A stretch of 64,000 bases of DNA from Pseudomonas guangdongensis (GTDB lineage Bacteria; Pseudomonadota; Gammaproteobacteria; Pseudomonadales; Pseudomonadaceae). The stretch lies in the NCBI RefSeq assembly GCF_900105885.1, contig NZ_LT629780.1, positions 2,728,001 through 2,792,000 on the forward strand, written 5' to 3'. The notes beneath the pieces were generated by a model. That model had not been told where the DNA came from and did not search any database. It was given only the letters and a program-made list of their open reading frames with translations. The position numbers were made by a program, and so were the translations under genes. This document shows, one piece after another, positions 63,001-64,000 of the stretch (within the stretch, counting starts at the first letter, position 1; each line of letters opens with the position of its first letter).

Positions 63001-64000
63001 ATGACCCACTATCCCCACCTGCTCGCCCCCGGCCGCATCGGCCAGCTCGAACTGCGCAACCGCATCGTCATGGCGCCGATGGGCTCCAACTTCGCCGAGG
63101 CCGACGGCCACTGCGGCGAACGCATCCAGGCCTACTACGAGGCGCGCGCCGCCGGTGGCGCGGGCCTGCTGATCATGGGCGTATGCTCCATCGCCTACCC
63201 GGCCGGCACCGCCGAGCCCTACCAGGTCGGCGTCTCCAGCGACGACTTCCTGCCCGGCCTGTCCGCCCTGACCGCTCGCGTGCACAAGCACGGCGCCAAG
63301 ATCGCCATGCAGCTGCAGCACGCCGGCAAGGTCGCGGTGCGCGACATGGCCGAGGGCCGGCCGATCTGGGTGCCGTCGATCCCGCCGGCAGTCAACACCA
63401 ACATGATGGCGGCGCTGACCCGCGAGGAGCTGAGCACCTTCGTCAGCTCCAGCAAGCGCCGCGAGGGCGGCGCCGCGATCCGCGTGATGGACCAGGCCGA
63501 CATCGCGCAGATGGTCGAGTGGTTCGCCGCCGCCGCCGAGCGCGCCCAGCGCGCCGGCTTCGACGGCGTGGAGATCCACGCCGCGCACAACTACATCATC
63601 GCCGGCTTCCTCTCCGCCTATTACAACCAGCGCGACGACGAATACGGCGGCCCGCTGGAGAACCGCGCGCGCCTGCTGCTGGAGGTGCTCGCCGCGGTGC
63701 GCGCACGGGTCGGCGCCGACTTCCCGGTGTGGCTGCGCCTGGACGCCTACGAGCTGCGCACCCCCGGCGGCATCACCCTGGAGGACGCCAAGACGGTGGC
63801 GGTGATGGCCGAAGGCGCCGGCGCCGACGCGGTCAGCGTGTCGGCCTACGCCGCGGTCACCGAGGGCGTGGCCTTCACCGAGGCGCCGCTGGTGCACCAG
63901 CCGGGCGGCTACCTGGAGTGGGCGGCGGCGATCCGCAAGGAAATCGACATTCCGGTGATCGCCGTCGGCCGCGTCGAGCCGGAAGCCGGCGACCAGTCCA
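63001..64000 (+). CDS. OYE-type NADH:flavin oxidoreductase, 5' part
   Basis: The gene runs off the right edge; 333 codons are visible. The N-terminal TIM barrel shows MAPMGSNFAEADG and the catalytic EIHAAHNYI with NQRDDEYGGPLENR. This fits the larger 2,4-dienoyl-CoA-reductase/BaiCD group, which adds an iron-sulfur cluster and an FAD/NADH domain C-terminally. Those domains would be beyond the window, so the subgroup cannot be confirmed. The second OYE of the cluster keeps the His-x-x-His pair. Confidence 0.85.
   Translation, partial: MTHYPHLLAPGRIGQLELRNRIVMAPMGSNFAEADGHCGERIQAYYEARAAGGAGLLIMGVCSIAYPAGTAEPYQVGVSSDDFLPGLSALTARVHKHGAKIAMQLQHAGKVAVRDMAEGRPIWVPSIPPAVNTNMMAALTREELSTFVSSSKRREGGAAIRVMDQADIAQMVEWFAAAAERAQRAGFDGVEIHAAHNYIIAGFLSAYYNQRDDEYGGPLENRARLLLEVLAAVRARVGADFPVWLRLDAYELRTPGGITLEDAKTVAVMAEGAGADAVSVSAYAAVTEGVAFTEAPLVHQPGGYLEWAAAIRKEIDIPVIAVGRVEPEAGDQS

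Noticed and set aside
1..64000. CRISPR arrays, tRNA/rRNA genes, insertion sequences
   Set aside because: No regularly spaced repeats, no tRNA cloverleaf, no transposase motifs or terminal inverted repeats with target duplications were seen on reading.

Overview
The window looks like a chromosomal segment of a GC-rich Pseudomonas or close relative. The evidence is the order and gene content of a fapABCDEF functional-amyloid operon, a MuxABC-OpmB-type tandem RND pump, a 2-aminoethylphosphonate (AEP) locus of the Pseudomonas type, and Crc/Hfq-like A-rich motifs at catabolic gene starts. No rRNA, tRNA, CRISPR array, insertion sequence or prophage was seen. The species cannot be fixed from the sequence alone.

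Layout. 1-5.9 kb: the 3' end of a sigma-54 enhancer-binding activator gene (+) converges on a six-gene fap operon (-). A sigma-54 -24/-12 promoter lies before fapA, with two TGTY-N10-GACA dyads further upstream. 5.9-11.5 kb: a TraX-like membrane protein, then sbcD-sbcC (+). 11.7-26.2 kb (-): tamB, tamA, then opmB, muxC, muxB, muxA. The pump promoter carries a response-regulator-type direct repeat. 26.3-31.2 kb: tpx, a sodium:amino-acid symporter, xthA, a PstS-OmpA fusion behind a candidate PHO box, and ppiC. 31.2-39.7 kb: a very large DUF4011/helicase/Vsr-like nuclease gene (-) diverges from a SWIM-SNF2 helicase and a 2H phosphoesterase (+).

39.7-46.7 kb (+): an AEP uptake and degradation unit. 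It holds a LysR regulator, ABC ATPase, fused permease, phosphonatase (PhnX), binding protein and a FAD oxidoreductase, and ends at a strong terminator. There is no phnW transaminase, so the flavoenzyme probably makes the phosphonoacetaldehyde. 46.8-50.0 kb (+): an AraC regulator, a class II aldolase-like protein, a TauD-like dioxygenase, then the 3' remnant of a HigA antitoxin gene.

50.3-64 kb: a divergent catabolic cluster. Nine minus-strand genes (two SDRs, a SnoaL-like protein, an Old Yellow Enzyme, a FATP-type acyl-CoA synthetase, an MBL hydrolase, a DUF1302 outer-membrane protein, a thiolase and a DUF35-MaoC fusion) face an MFS transporter, a meta-cleavage-type C-C hydrolase and a second OYE that runs off the window. 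A 20-bp palindrome lies in the shared promoter region. Several of these genes, and the neighbouring aldolase gene, carry AANAANAA motifs at their translation starts, suggesting common Hfq/Crc control. The substrate is unknown; the enzyme set suits CoA activation, reduction, oxidation, hydration and carbon-carbon cleavage of a hydrophobic carboxylic acid or enone.
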